Assembly (NCBI GenBank): GCA_964404215.1 | Contig: CAYOJF010000001.1 | Coordinates: 43,029 to 107,028 of the forward strand | Direction: 5' to 3' | DNA: 64,000 bases | Source: Aureispira sp964404215 | GTDB lineage: Bacteria; Bacteroidota; Bacteroidia; Chitinophagales; Saprospiraceae | Shown: piece after piece, positions 52,333 through 62,464 of the stretch | Position numbering within the stretch: position 1 is the first letter of the stretch | Layout: the number at the start of each line of letters is the position of its first letter | Made by a program: the position numbers and the translations under genes | The notes under the pieces: model-generated | Seen by the model: only the letters and a program-made list of their open reading frames with translations | Database searches by the model: none | What the model was told of the DNA's origin: nothing

Positions 52333-53886
52333 CTATTGCACCCAATTTTCCTTGTCTAGACTTCTATATTGGATAGCTTCCGCCAAATGTTCAGCAGCTA
52401 TATTTTCTTTATTGGCAAGGTCTGCTATTGTTCGAGCTACTTTGAGTATTCGATCATAGGCCCTGGCAGAAAGTTGATAATGCTCCATGGCTTTTTTGAG
52501 TAATAAACGACTGGCTTTATTAAGTTGACAGTAGGTACGGATATGTCCAGACTCCATTTGGGCATTACAGTGGATTTCTTCGTCTTCAGTGTATCGTTTT
52601 TTCTGCACTTCTCTAGCTTCTATGACACGCTGCAAAATTTCTTTACTACTCTCTTGAGGGCGTTCATCCGATAACTCATCGAAATTAACGGGTTTGACTT
52701 CTATATGCAAGTCAATTCGATCCATTAGTGGTCCTGAAACCTTATTGAGGTATTTTTGTACCGTAGGTGGGGAGCAAACACAATCTTTCTCAGGATGAGT
52801 ATAGTAACCACAAGGGCAAGGGTTCATAGAGGAAACTAACATGAAACTAGCAGGGTAATCGACTGTAAATCTAGAACGAGAAATCGTGATCGTTCTTGAT
52901 TCCATTGGTTGTCGCATGACTTCCAATACCGTTCGCTTAAACTCTGGCAACTCATCTAAAAACAAAACCCCATTGTGAGCCAGCGAAATTTCACCAGGAC
53001 GAGGGTAATTACCCCCGCCTACTAGAGCAACATCACTAATCGTATGATGAGGATTGCGGAAAGGACGCTCGGCAATCAGAGATGAATTAGTAGGAAGCAG
53101 TCCTACTACAGAATGAATCTTGGTAGTTTCTAATGCTTCATGAAGAGACAAAGGAGGAAGAATAGTCGGCATTCTTTTAGCTAACATGGTTTTCCCTGCT
53201 CCTGGAGGACCTATTAGGATAATATTATGCCCACCTGCTGCGGCGATTTCCATCGCTCTTTTAATACTTTCTTGCCCTTTGACATCAGCAAAGTCTACTG
53301 AAAAAATTTCTTTATTGTAGGCAAATTCTTCTCTGGTATCTACGAAAGTAGGTTTCAATTCGCTTTCTCCATTAAAAAAGTTAACCACTTCTTGTATATG
53401 TGTAACTCCATAAACCTCTAGATTATTTACAATAGCGGCTTCTCTTGCATTTTCTTTTGGTAGAATAAACCCCTTGAACCCTTCTTGACGAGCTTGGATG
53501 GCGATGGGTAAAGCACCTTTAATAGGACGCAAAGTGCCGTCAAGCGAAAGTTCTCCCATTAGAATATATTTATCCAATTCTTCATATGGGAGTTGTTTGT
53601 TGGCAGCCATCACCCCAATTGCTAAAGGCAAGTCATAATATGAACCTTCTTTTTTGAGGTCAGCAGGAGCCATGTTAATGATAATTTTGACTCTTGGAAT
53701 ACGGTAACCAATGTTTTGTAAAGCGGTTTCTATTCGCCAATAGCCTTCTTTGACCGCATTGTCTGGCAATCCTACTAGAGAATAACCAGGTTTTCCCTGT
53801 TGTACCAGTCCACCAGCACTTACTTCTATTGTAATCGTTTGTGCATTAATCCCTTCTACTGCACTTGCAAATGTTTTAACCAACAT
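52333..53886 (-). CDS. comM: YifB/ComM-family Mg chelatase-like AAA+ ATPase
   Basis: 517 residues. Lon-like N-terminal domain (about 1-170, VSAGGLVQQGKPGYSLVGLPDNAVKEGYWRI), AAA+ domain with Walker A GPPGAGKTML, FRNPHHTISDVALVGGG and DELPEFKRTVLEVMRQP, and C-terminal Mg-chelatase-like domain with CPCGYYTHPEKDCVCS (cysteines) and ARAYDRILKVARTIADL. ComM is a branch-migration helicase that aids natural transformation in Gammaproteobacteria; activity in this phylum is inferred. Complete. Confidence 0.93.
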   Translation of the reverse strand: MLVKTFASAVEGINAQTITIEVSAGGLVQQGKPGYSLVGLPDNAVKEGYWRIETALQNIGYRIPRVKIIINMAPADLKKEGSYYDLPLAIGVMAANKQLPYEELDKYILMGELSLDGTLRPIKGALPIAIQARQEGFKGFILPKENAREAAIVNNLEVYGVTHIQEVVNFFNGESELKPTFVDTREEFAYNKEIFSVDFADVKGQESIKRAMEIAAAGGHNIILIGPPGAGKTMLAKRMPTILPPLSLHEALETTKIHSVVGLLPTNSSLIAERPFRNPHHTISDVALVGGGNYPRPGEISLAHNGVLFLDELPEFKRTVLEVMRQPMESRTITISRSRFTVDYPASFMLVSSMNPCPCGYYTHPEKDCVCSPPTVQKYLNKVSGPLMDRIDLHIEVKPVNFDELSDERPQESSKEILQRVIEAREVQKKRYTEDEEIHCNAQMESGHIRTYCQLNKASRLLLKKAMEHYQLSARAYDRILKVARTIADLANKENIAAEHLAEAIQYRSLDKENWVQ

Positions 53887-54145
53887 AGTTATCGTTTCTT
53901 TTGGGTGAAGCTTGCTTCAAAGAGTTGTGAATAGCTCCAATATTTTGAATAGTAGGCCTACAAAGGTAGAGCAAAATAAATAAATAAACCAAATGAATAG
54001 ATTAGCGAGAAGTGATTTTGTGTTGTTATACCCCTAAAGGGTATATTTTTTTCAAAAAAAATGACTACTCCTTAATAGAAATAGTCAATAGTACCCTAGT
54101 GGTTATGATTCGACTTAGGGTAGGAATGGGTTTTATGGATAGACG

Positions 54146-54817
54146 TTATTGTAATTTTTTATTCACTTGTGCTGGAATTTGTTGGTAGAGTTCAGATTCT
54201 GTAAGCGTATTATCTAGATGAAATAGACCATAAACAACTTCACCATACTTAACTGAAGAAGGAAGACCATCTTCTAAGTCTATAAAAGTCCTGCCTGTAT
54301 ATTGTTCTGAGACAAGAAAGGGATGTTGTCCATCATAGATTTTTTTTACTTGTAGACTAGTGCTATTTGTACCAATAGCTTTAGACATTTCTTCAGCTAA
54401 AGCATTGCCACTATAAACAGCATTTAGATAAACGAGGGCAAATTTTTTATCCATTGCTAAATCAAATCGGTAGAGTTGAAAATCGGACTGAGTAGGATCT
54501 TTGAGTTGGAAACTAAATTCGGTTTCTTGGTATAGTAATTCCTTATCATCCCAAACTTCAATTTTGTATCGACCTTCAGGAATTCGCTTAATAATGCTGC
54601 TATTTGGCTGGATTTCTTCATTGACATACCAAGTACCTGACAAGCTATCATTTTCTTCTATCATTTCGAATGTAACAGACTTGACGGCATTACTCGTATT
54701 GATAAATTTAAAAGATTGTCTAGGACCATCGCTTTTTTCAGCAATAGTACCCATTATTGCGGCAGCTAAGAAGAGTACTCCTAACACAATTCCGCCAATT
54801 TTTACTATTTTATTCAT
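54146..54817 (-). CDS. Membrane-anchored protein of unknown function
   Basis: 223 residues. A hydrophobic helix (about 5-22, IGGIVLGVLFLAAAIMG) anchors a soluble beta-rich domain: SFKFINTSNAVKSVTFEMIEENDSLSGTW, NEEIQPNSSIIKRIPEGRYKIEVWD and a late GEVVYGLFHLDNTL. No family recognised. It overlaps the following (upstream) gene by four bases (ATGA), so the two are co-translated and may act together. No catalytic residues are apparent. Confidence 0.68.
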   Translation of the reverse strand: MNKIVKIGGIVLGVLFLAAAIMGTIAEKSDGPRQSFKFINTSNAVKSVTFEMIEENDSLSGTWYVNEEIQPNSSIIKRIPEGRYKIEVWDDKELLYQETEFSFQLKDPTQSDFQLYRFDLAMDKKFALVYLNAVYSGNALAEEMSKAIGTNSTSLQVKKIYDGQHPFLVSEQYTGRTFIDLEDGLPSSVKYGEVVYGLFHLDNTLTESELYQQIPAQVNKKLQ

Positions 54818-55347
54818 GTAGTAGAAAAGGTTTTGACTGCAGCCAGTACATCTGCCGTTAATTTGTTGTTCGTTTCTTTTTCTCCTTTGAGTAATAACGA
54901 TTTGAGGATTAATCCGATAATCATACCCAATACTAGACCAATTAATCCACCTAGTAAAGCAGCTATTCGTCTACCTGGTAAAAATGCTAATGGAGCAATA
55001 TCGTTAATAGCCATTAATACCGCTATTACCATAAAGGATACTCCACTACCTGTTAGGATCATCATACCTAATTTGGAAGATTCGTCTACTTCAATTTCTA
55101 GTACACTTGGATTGTCTTCAGGCCATTTTATGTCCACAGCTGCACCAATTTTGTTTCCTTGGCGGATACGAATTTCATACGACCAATCTTTTTCGATCTC
55201 TTCTATTTTGTCATACGAAATTTCATAGGATTGTCCAAAAATCTCTTTCAAGTGTTGAATCAGTTGATTAACCGTTTCTTGGATAGCAGCTTCGTGCTTA
55301 GTCTCTCCCTGTAGGTTTAGAGGAAGTATTATTTTTTCATCATTCAT
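54814..55347 (-). CDS. Small two-helix membrane protein of unknown function
   Basis: 177 residues. A soluble N-terminal part (about 1-88, with YEISYDKIEEIEKDWSYEIR and AVDIKWPEDNPSVLEIEVDE) precedes two membrane helices (about 94-113 and 128-146, LLGGLIGLVLGMIIGLIL) and a short charged tail. No family is recognised. Overlaps the membrane protein downstream by four bases (ATGA). It begins after a terminator that closes recR, so this pair forms its own small unit. Confidence 0.66.
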   Translation of the reverse strand: MNDEKIILPLNLQGETKHEAAIQETVNQLIQHLKEIFGQSYEISYDKIEEIEKDWSYEIRIRQGNKIGAAVDIKWPEDNPSVLEIEVDESSKLGMMILTGSGVSFMVIAVLMAINDIAPLAFLPGRRIAALLGGLIGLVLGMIIGLILKSLLLKGEKETNNKLTADVLAAVKTFSTT

Positions 55348-55465
55348 GGCTATAAGGTTTTATAAAAACCAAAAATAGGGATTCATTACGGATGTAATCT
55401 ATAGAATGGATAAGTGTAGGGATAGAGCCCACAAGTGTGCCTTATTACTTCATAAGCGATAGATT

Positions 55466-55510
55466 AAAAGATAAGCGTCATTCCTTCAATAGGAATGACG
55501 CTTATCTTTT
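55466..55510 (-). terminator. Terminator downstream of recR
   Basis: Perfect 20-bp inverted repeat: AAAAGATAAGCGTCATTCCT (55466-55485) with its complement at 55491-55510 around a five-base loop. On the minus strand the stem ends in a run of T, terminating recR before the small membrane genes. Confidence 0.9.
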
Positions 55511-55553
55511 GTGTGATTACTTAATACACAGTGTATTTAAGAGAGCTGAATCA

Positions 55554-56159
55554 TTATTTTTTGTAGGGGACTCTAGACATAATAGAACGCCCTAGCGTCA
55601 GTTCGTCAGCATATTCTAACTCTCCTCCGAAAGAGACTCCTCTAGCGATAGTGGTGATATTGATAGGGTAGTCTTGAAGTTGTTTTGAAATATAGAATAT
55701 AGTCGTTTCACCTTCTATAGTTGGACTGATTGCCATAATCAATTCTTTGACGTCCCCCTTTTCTATGCGTTGAACTAAACTATTGATTTGTAAGTCATTG
55801 GGGCCGACTCCTTCTATTGGAGAAATAATCCCTCCCAAAACATGATAGACACCATTAAATTGTTGGGTATTTTCGATTGCCATCAGATCCTTAATTCCTT
55901 CTACTACACAGATAGTAGACGAATTACGTTTAGGAGCGACACAGATACTACATATTTTATCGTCTGATATATTGTGACAGGTTTGACAAAACTGAATATT
56001 CTTCTTCATTTCTACAATAGCGGTACAGAAATCAGTTACCTCTTCCGTATCGGTTTGGAGTAGGTGTAGAGCAAGCCTCAAAGCTGTTTTTTTGCCAATG
56101 CCTGGCAAAGAAGCAAAGGCATGTACAGTATTCTCAAGTAGTTTAGAAGATAGATTCAT
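55554..56159 (-). CDS. recR: Recombination mediator RecR
   Basis: 201 residues. N-terminal helix-hairpin-helix (FASLPGIGKKTALRLALHLL), a C4 zinc motif CQTCHNISDDKICSIC (about 57-72), then a Toprim domain with CVVEGIKDLMAIENTQQFNG and YHVLGGIISPIEGVGPNDL, and the C-terminal RGVSFGGELEYADELTLGRSI. With RecO it loads RecA on SSB-coated gaps. Terminator at 55466-55510 closes it; a ZIP transporter gene lies upstream. Confidence 0.96.
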   Translation of the reverse strand: MNLSSKLLENTVHAFASLPGIGKKTALRLALHLLQTDTEEVTDFCTAIVEMKKNIQFCQTCHNISDDKICSICVAPKRNSSTICVVEGIKDLMAIENTQQFNGVYHVLGGIISPIEGVGPNDLQINSLVQRIEKGDVKELIMAISPTIEGETTIFYISKQLQDYPINITTIARGVSFGGELEYADELTLGRSIMSRVPYKK

Positions 56160-56238
56160 AGAAGTATGGTGTTAGTACATGGTTATACGTAACTAATTAG
56201 TACAAAGTTTTTGTTTGGTAATCTTTCTGATAAAGATT

Positions 56239-57051
56239 CTAGTGGGCATGATGCCCTGCCATCATTGCTAGGCTCAATGCCATAACAGCCATTCCAATAA
56301 CAAAGCCATAAATAGAAACATGATGCTCACCATATTCTTGTGAAGCAGGAAGAAGTTGATCTATAGAGATAAATACCATAATACCTGCTACACCTGCTAA
56401 TAATAGCCCCATTACCATTGGTGTGAGATAGGGCATCAATACAAGATAACCAATGAAAGCTCCTAGAGGCTCTACAATCCCTGATAAAAATGAATAGAAA
56501 AATGCTTTTTTGCGATCGCCAGTAGCATGATAAATAGGCATGGATACGGCTATTCCTTCAGGAATATTATGAAGAGCAATGGCAGCGGCTATAGTCATTC
56601 CTAATTGGGGGCTTTCGAGTGTCGCTACAAAAGTCGCTACACCTTCTGGAAAGTTGTGAATAGCTAGTGCTACTGCTGTTAATATACCTACTCGCATGAG
56701 GTCTTTTTGCTTTTTTGGAGGGACATCATGGGTGTCAATTAGTTCGTGTGGGTTATCTTTGCTAGGGATTAGTTTGTCAATAAGACCTACTAATAGCATT
56801 CCTCCAAAGAAAGCAGCTATTCCAGCCCATGTTCCTTCTTCTTCACAGCCTAGGTATTCACTGAGTGCATGTATAGCTTCAGGTAGTATTTCCATGAAAG
56901 AAACATAGAGCATTACTCCTGCTGCAAAACCCATGGAAAAGGTAAGCATACGAGTACTTTTTTCTTTGACTACGAATGCAATCAAACTTCCAATTCCAGT
57001 TGAAAGACCAGCTAATATAGTTAGCAAAAATGCTAATTGAACATCTGTCAT
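56239..57051 (-). CDS. ZIP-family divalent metal transporter (ZupT-like)
   Basis: 270 residues, eight membrane helices. The metal site is seen in AIHNFPEGVATFVA (helix IV) and ALHNIPEGIAVSMPIYHATG (helix V), both with the HN-x-PEG signature. The loop after helix III is acidic and has His (DTHDVPPKK). C-terminal GHHAH is a possible extra site. Imports zinc and related divalent ions. Divergent from the plus-strand hypothetical gene at 57265. Confidence 0.93.
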   Translation of the reverse strand: MTDVQLAFLLTILAGLSTGIGSLIAFVVKEKSTRMLTFSMGFAAGVMLYVSFMEILPEAIHALSEYLGCEEEGTWAGIAAFFGGMLLVGLIDKLIPSKDNPHELIDTHDVPPKKQKDLMRVGILTAVALAIHNFPEGVATFVATLESPQLGMTIAAAIALHNIPEGIAVSMPIYHATGDRKKAFFYSFLSGIVEPLGAFIGYLVLMPYLTPMVMGLLLAGVAGIMVFISIDQLLPASQEYGEHHVSIYGFVIGMAVMALSLAMMAGHHAH

Positions 57052-57264
57052 GAATGATATATTTTTGTTAGGAAAGTTGTTTTGGTAAACTTCTTTCGCT
57101 TATTTTTTGTAGAGAGGAGCAAAGGTACGTTTTCAGCTATTATTATTAAAACAATTACTGATTTTTAAAAGCTATTTAAACAGGCAGTTAGTAGTAGCTC
57201 AACGAACTTTGTATTTTTTTGTCTAAATTAGGCACTGATTTGAGAATAAAGGAGTTTGGGAAGC

Positions 57265-58749
57265 ATGGTTTTGAAACAAACTTATTTCTCACCAACACCA
57301 ATACATGTTGATATTATAACTATGGCAATAGAAGATTCGGATAATAATTTAAAGCTGGTCAAAGAATATGTCCAAAAGACCACTACGGGTTTTACCTTGG
57401 AAGATGCTGTCACCAAAACGGGACTACCAGTAATAGAAACAAAGGTCGCAGTAGATGACCTAATGAATACCTATAATGCAAAGCTTCGAGTGACAGAAAA
57501 CGGAGATTTGATTTATGATTTTGGTCCAAAACTAGAACGAAGAGATAAAAAACCATTTTCGGAATCCGTTAAAGATTTCATGGCAGTTCTATGGAAGGGC
57601 TTTCAAGTTTTTTATAAACTATTGACGGCAGCTTTTCTGATTATTTACTTTGTGATTTTTCTAGTATTAATTATAGGTTTAGCTTTATCAGGAGGAAACA
57701 ATGAGCGAAACGATCGTTCTGGTAATTTTATTGGTGGCCTGTTACGTGCCTTTTGGACGATATTTCAATGGAATACCATATTGGGATATGACCGTCGATA
57801 TTACCGTCAAGATAGACATGGGTATAATTATCAACGCTATCAAGAGCAACCACGAATCTTTGGGCGGGAAAAACCCAAAGATCCAAAAGATGATAAGAGT
57901 TTTGTTTCTTCTATTTATGATTTTATATTCGGACCTCCTCGTGTTGAGCTGGATCCATTAGCCAATAGTCAGGAGGTAGCTTCCTTTTTGAAAGAATATA
58001 AGGGATTGATAACGACTTCGGAAGTACAGGCTTTAGCGGGTTGGAGAAGAGAGGAAGCAGAAAATTTTATGACTAAGTGTCTAGGATATTTTGATGGTGA
58101 AGCTAAAATTTCGGATAATGCAACGTTGTATGGAGATTTTGGTCAATTGCTACGCAACAAGGATAAAACGAAAGGAGCTCCTATTATTTGGTATTGGGAT
58201 GAATACGAACCAGAGCATGAACTAACAGGTAATAGTACTAGCCGAAACACTATTATTGTAGGCATGAATTTATTTAATTTAGTTATTTCAAGTATGGTGC
58301 TGAGTGGAACTTTTTCGGAAGTTATCTCAGGATTGCCAGTTATGATTGGATTAGGTATTTTTCCATTAATTTATTCCTTGACCTTCTTTTTGATTCCTTT
58401 CTTGCGTTGGATTGGACTTCGCAAAAAACAGCAACAACAACACCGAGAGAATATTCGGAAGCGATTGATGAAAGTGGTTTTTCAAACACATTCTAAAGAA
58501 ATATCCGCTCTTCAACTGGCAGCAGTGGCAAATGATTGGCGAACAACAGAAGAAAAACTGGATACAAAGATAGTAAACGAAGTCATGCAAGATACGATAC
58601 AAGACCTAGGTGGAGAAGGCTCTGTCAACGATCGAGGCGAAATTGTTTATCGATTCGAATTGTTGGGGCAGGAGCTAGACGATATAGATGAAATTCGGGA
58701 AGGAAAACGTCCCGATACTGAATTAGGTGATGTGATATTTGAAGCATAA
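57265..58749 (+). CDS. Membrane protein with three winged-helix-like repeats
   Basis: 494 residues from the ATG at 57265, preceded by AAGGAG at the right distance; a TTG at 57256 would be too close to it. Layout: soluble repeat 1 (about 25-88, ending NGDLIYDFG), a membrane helix region (about 107-140), repeat 2 (about 240-300, ending NATLYGDFG), a second membrane region (about 335-390), repeat 3 (about 400-470, ending RGEIVYRFE). Each repeat pairs a helical start (TLEDAVTKTGLPVIETK and similar) with a beta-hairpin, like winged helix domains. No function recognised. Not obviously part of an operon. Confidence 0.75.
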   Translation: MVLKQTYFSPTPIHVDIITMAIEDSDNNLKLVKEYVQKTTTGFTLEDAVTKTGLPVIETKVAVDDLMNTYNAKLRVTENGDLIYDFGPKLERRDKKPFSESVKDFMAVLWKGFQVFYKLLTAAFLIIYFVIFLVLIIGLALSGGNNERNDRSGNFIGGLLRAFWTIFQWNTILGYDRRYYRQDRHGYNYQRYQEQPRIFGREKPKDPKDDKSFVSSIYDFIFGPPRVELDPLANSQEVASFLKEYKGLITTSEVQALAGWRREEAENFMTKCLGYFDGEAKISDNATLYGDFGQLLRNKDKTKGAPIIWYWDEYEPEHELTGNSTSRNTIIVGMNLFNLVISSMVLSGTFSEVISGLPVMIGLGIFPLIYSLTFFLIPFLRWIGLRKKQQQQHRENIRKRLMKVVFQTHSKEISALQLAAVANDWRTTEEKLDTKIVNEVMQDTIQDLGGEGSVNDRGEIVYRFELLGQELDDIDEIREGKRPDTELGDVIFEA

Positions 58750-58927
58750 TATAGTGATTGGCCTAGCATGTGTGCAGAAAATAAGTTTCGGAAGAGCGAG
58801 CATTGGTAACTTCGAAGCTAGAAATGACTGATGCTGTATTATTCCATATAAATAACTACTTTTGTATACTTTATACATTAGAGCTTGTATGAAATTATCT
58901 TATAACAGCATAAAAATCCTATAATTT

Positions 58928-59965
58928 ATGTTTATCAATAAAAATGTTCATTTCAAAAACTTGGTCGCTTTTACTGGTGGGCATTTAATTTGGATTACAG
59001 CTTGGGTGGTATTGATTACTTTCTTACATGATTTTCTGCATGTACATTGGCTGCATATTCCTTGGCTGCCTATTTCTTTAGTAGGTACCGCGGTTGCTTT
59101 TTATATTGGCTTCAAAAACAATCAAGCCTATGATAGGCTTTGGGAAGCTCGTAAAATATGGGGAGCTATTGTGAACAGTAGTCGCTCATGGGGGAGTATG
59201 AGCAAGTCATTTATTTCGAATCAATTTACACTAAAAGACCTACCAGAAACAAAACTGAAAGCTATTAAACAGCGGTTGATTTACAGACATATTGCTTGGT
59301 TATATGTACTACGAAGCCAATTATTAATTCCAACCTCTTGGGAACACATCAGTCAGGGGCTGCACGTGAAAAGAAGTACCCAACGAAAAATGAAAAAGAT
59401 AGGAGTCTGTTTATTTGCGGGGGATGAAATCGAACATCTAGTCGAAAGCCTACTGGGGAGCGAAGAGTATCAAAAGGTGACCCCATTTAAAAATACAGCT
59501 ACACAGCTTATTGATAAACAGGGACAAGAACTGGCCTTGCTTCGTGAAGAAGGTCTTATTGATGATTTCAGACACATGGAATTGCAAAAAATGTTAAACG
59601 ATTTCTATATACAACAGGGGAAGTGCGAACGTATCAAAAAATTCCCGCTGCCAAGGCAGTATGGTGGAATGAGTGCTGTTTTTGTAGGAATATTTATTTT
59701 TTTGCTGCCATTTGGTATGATTACAGAATTTCATGATTATGGTCAATACGGGGCTTGGTGGTCTATTCCTTTTACTATTCTTATTTCATGGGTTTACTTG
59801 ACCATGGAGCTGATTGGAGATTATAGCGAGAATCCTTTTGAAGGACTAGGGAATGATATACCAATGCTTTCGCTCTGTCGCACTATCGAAATAGATTTGC
59901 GAGAGATGTTGGGCGAAGAGGACTTGCCTCCAAGTATAGAAGCGATCAATGGAGTATTGATGTAG
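58928..59965 (+). CDS. Bestrophin-family anion channel-like protein
   Basis: 345 residues. Start ATG at 58928. Four membrane helices in the bestrophin pattern with VGTAVAFYIGFKNNQAYDRLWEARKIWGAIVNSSRSWG near residues 52-88 (the conserved motif before the pore), and PFTILISWVYLTMELIGDYSENPFEGLGND near the C-terminal part. Bacterial homologues form pentameric channels for Cl- or Na+. A cytoplasmic helical domain lies between the helices. Convergent with the TonB receptor gene; stops 32 bp apart. Confidence 0.9.
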   Translation: MFINKNVHFKNLVAFTGGHLIWITAWVVLITFLHDFLHVHWLHIPWLPISLVGTAVAFYIGFKNNQAYDRLWEARKIWGAIVNSSRSWGSMSKSFISNQFTLKDLPETKLKAIKQRLIYRHIAWLYVLRSQLLIPTSWEHISQGLHVKRSTQRKMKKIGVCLFAGDEIEHLVESLLGSEEYQKVTPFKNTATQLIDKQGQELALLREEGLIDDFRHMELQKMLNDFYIQQGKCERIKKFPLPRQYGGMSAVFVGIFIFLLPFGMITEFHDYGQYGAWWSIPFTILISWVYLTMELIGDYSENPFEGLGNDIPMLSLCRTIEIDLREMLGEEDLPPSIEAINGVLM

Positions 59966-59997
59966 AGAAGGAGTTGTCTTCCCTTTCAACTATACAT

Positions 59998-62439
59998 TTA
60001 GAAACTTACTTTTACAAAAATATTGGGAGAGAAAGGAGTTGCTAATCTAGCGGGATTACTTAAGTTAGGCCCCGTGATAAAATCTCGATAACGTATATTA
60101 GTTGTATTCATTACATTGATGATAGAAAACCCTAAATCAACCTTAAACTTAGGCAAAGAGAAATGATAAAGCAATGCTATATCCAAACGACTGTATAGTT
60201 TTCTAGGGCCATTATCTCTTAGGTTGGGGAGTCCACTACCTAGTATATAGTTGAAGGAGAATTGAAAGTTAGAGTGAGTCAATAGACCTGCTAGTTTGAT
60301 TTCGTGTCGTTGATCATGAAGAGCAGGGACAAATTTTTTCTTAGCTTGACTAGGGCAAAAACATTCTTCTGTTTTGCTGAGGCTGTAAGTTAACCAGAAC
60401 TGTTGTTTTTTGATTCGAGCTCGGATATCAAAATCAAGTCCATAAGTTCTGCCTACTCCAATAATAGGGCGAGGGTTATCTATGAGATAAGTAACCATAT
60501 TTCGTAGATACTTGTAATAACCATTGAGTTTGAAATCAACTTTTTTGTGTTGGTAATTGACGTTTACGACTTGCTGAAAAATTTCTAGGACAGGGATTTG
60601 CTGCCCATTTGCAATACTCCAATGATAAATATGGTTGTAAAATTTATCAATAATACTGTTCTCTGAAGTAAACTGCTGGTAAAGACCTGTCGCAATATTG
60701 ATATTCCAGTGTGAATGAGGTCGAATGCGGACTGCCACCCTTGGTTGTACAAACAATTGAGGTCTTTTCCAGATAGGTAGAGCAGCTTTAGCTCCTAAAC
60801 GCAAAGTCAATGATGGTGTGAAATGAAGATGGGTTTGGATATAGGTTTGCAGTAAGTGACCTTCTTGATAAAGATTGACCAAGGTATTACTAGGGACAGG
60901 ATGAATAAGGTAGGTATAGTTATAAAGATAATCCATACCCCAGATCCATTGTTGTCGGCGAGTTGCAGTACTTTCTTGTACTAGACTCGCTTTAAATTCA
61001 GAAATCCCTCTTTTGAAATTATTTGTAAAGACAAAGGGATTAGGTAGACCACCAAAAAAAGAATCACTCAAGAAAAAATTAGGCTCAAAATTCATGTCAA
61101 AGGCAGAGCTTACCAGCTTCAATCTAGTGGTTCCATTTTTTGCCCATTTTTTGCTTACAATCATACTTCCTCCTCCAAAAAATTGTAGGCGTCGTTCAGA
61201 AACATAGTCAAAGAAAGAAGAATTAATGGAGGGGCTTTTGAAAAGTTCTGAATAGTCATAATTCCCTAATAGACTAATTTTTAAATCGAATTCTTTGGGT
61301 AGGGGTTGGTGATATTTTAGAGCGATATCTGTAAACTGAAATTTAGTTTTATCTTTTGGTTGTAGTAGTGCGGTGAAAAAATCAGGGATTACCTGCCGAA
61401 GACTAAATTGAAAAGTCCCTTTTTGGGGTAATTTAATATTCGAGTACCCTTGTAGTATTTGGTTGCTAAACTCTAATGCAAGTGTGTTTTTGGTCGGTGA
61501 GCCTGATTTACTTTGGATGTTGACTAAGGCACCAGCTCGTTCCCCTTTATGGACACCATAACCACCTTTTAGTATTTCTACATCTTGTATCATCATAGGA
61601 TTGACAATGCCAATCAAGTCATTGTAGGTACTAGGGCTAAAAATCGTAATATCGTCATACAAGATGTGACTTTGTCCTTTGTAAGAACCCCAAATAATAA
61701 AATCCTTGGATTGTTCGCCAGCCGCCAAGACGCCTGCTTGTAATCGCATGAAGGTAAAAAGACTATTGGTGTTGTTGCCTGCTAAAAATGGAATGCTAGG
61801 TAAGGTAAGTTTAGTAAGCCCTACTTTTTGATCGGTTGTACTGATCCATGGGATTGTATCGTTGGGGGTAACTACTACCTCTGGTATGTTGCTGGCAATA
61901 GGTTGTAGTGGAATGATACGCGTTTGTGTACTTGGGGCTAATTTACGGTGGTAGGGTTGATACCCAATATGAGATATGTGTACATCGACAAGACTATCTT
62001 TAGTCTGATAAACAAAGTACCCATCTTCGTTTGTGGTTACACTGGTATTATTCATATGAATAAAAGCATAAGGTAGTGCTTCTTTAGAATTTATATCTAT
62101 AATCTGTCCTCGATAAAAGTGAGTAGAAGGAGCTTTTTGAGGGGCAGACAAAAAGACGAAAACTTGATTGATTTGTTGGACTTGACAGCCACAAATCTCA
62201 GCGATAGTTTCTAAGGCTAATTGGGGGGAATCAAACTGACGCTGAATCGAAATAGAGCATTGTTGTAATGTATTGGAATGGAATGAAATCGGAATATGGT
62301 AAGTAGTATTAATTTGGGTAAGGACTTCGGGCAAGGGCATATGATGGACATCTAGTACTATTTTTTGTGCCTGAATAGTACTAGACCAACTCAAAATAAG
62401 ATAGAGTAGGAAGATTTTTAGAATCCCATAATCGTGCAT
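59998..62439 (-). CDS. TonB-dependent outer-membrane receptor with STN domain
   Basis: 813 residues. Signal peptide (1-24, ending IQAQ), STN domain (about 25-95, IVLDVHHMPLPEVLTQIN), a carboxypeptidase-regulatory-like domain (about 108-185, GQIIDINSKEALPYAFI), plug (about 200-320, IQDVEILKGGYGVHKGERAGALVNI) and a 22-strand barrel ending SPNIFVKVSF. The STN domain plus adjacent FecR and sigma factor indicate a cell-surface signalling receptor (FecA type). Substrate unknown; the FecIR setting suggests iron, heme, or carbohydrate. Confidence 0.94.
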   Translation of the reverse strand: MHDYGILKIFLLYLILSWSSTIQAQKIVLDVHHMPLPEVLTQINTTYHIPISFHSNTLQQCSISIQRQFDSPQLALETIAEICGCQVQQINQVFVFLSAPQKAPSTHFYRGQIIDINSKEALPYAFIHMNNTSVTTNEDGYFVYQTKDSLVDVHISHIGYQPYHRKLAPSTQTRIIPLQPIASNIPEVVVTPNDTIPWISTTDQKVGLTKLTLPSIPFLAGNNTNSLFTFMRLQAGVLAAGEQSKDFIIWGSYKGQSHILYDDITIFSPSTYNDLIGIVNPMMIQDVEILKGGYGVHKGERAGALVNIQSKSGSPTKNTLALEFSNQILQGYSNIKLPQKGTFQFSLRQVIPDFFTALLQPKDKTKFQFTDIALKYHQPLPKEFDLKISLLGNYDYSELFKSPSINSSFFDYVSERRLQFFGGGSMIVSKKWAKNGTTRLKLVSSAFDMNFEPNFFLSDSFFGGLPNPFVFTNNFKRGISEFKASLVQESTATRRQQWIWGMDYLYNYTYLIHPVPSNTLVNLYQEGHLLQTYIQTHLHFTPSLTLRLGAKAALPIWKRPQLFVQPRVAVRIRPHSHWNINIATGLYQQFTSENSIIDKFYNHIYHWSIANGQQIPVLEIFQQVVNVNYQHKKVDFKLNGYYKYLRNMVTYLIDNPRPIIGVGRTYGLDFDIRARIKKQQFWLTYSLSKTEECFCPSQAKKKFVPALHDQRHEIKLAGLLTHSNFQFSFNYILGSGLPNLRDNGPRKLYSRLDIALLYHFSLPKFKVDLGFSIINVMNTTNIRYRDFITGPNLSNPARLATPFSPNIFVKVSF

Positions 62440-62464
62440 AAATATGAATTAATCCTTAAATGTA

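Noticed and set aside
54026..54052. Short hairpin ATACCC/GGGTAT followed by seven T, as a terminator
   Set aside because: The T-run is on the plus strand, where no gene runs toward it; on the minus strand no T-run follows.
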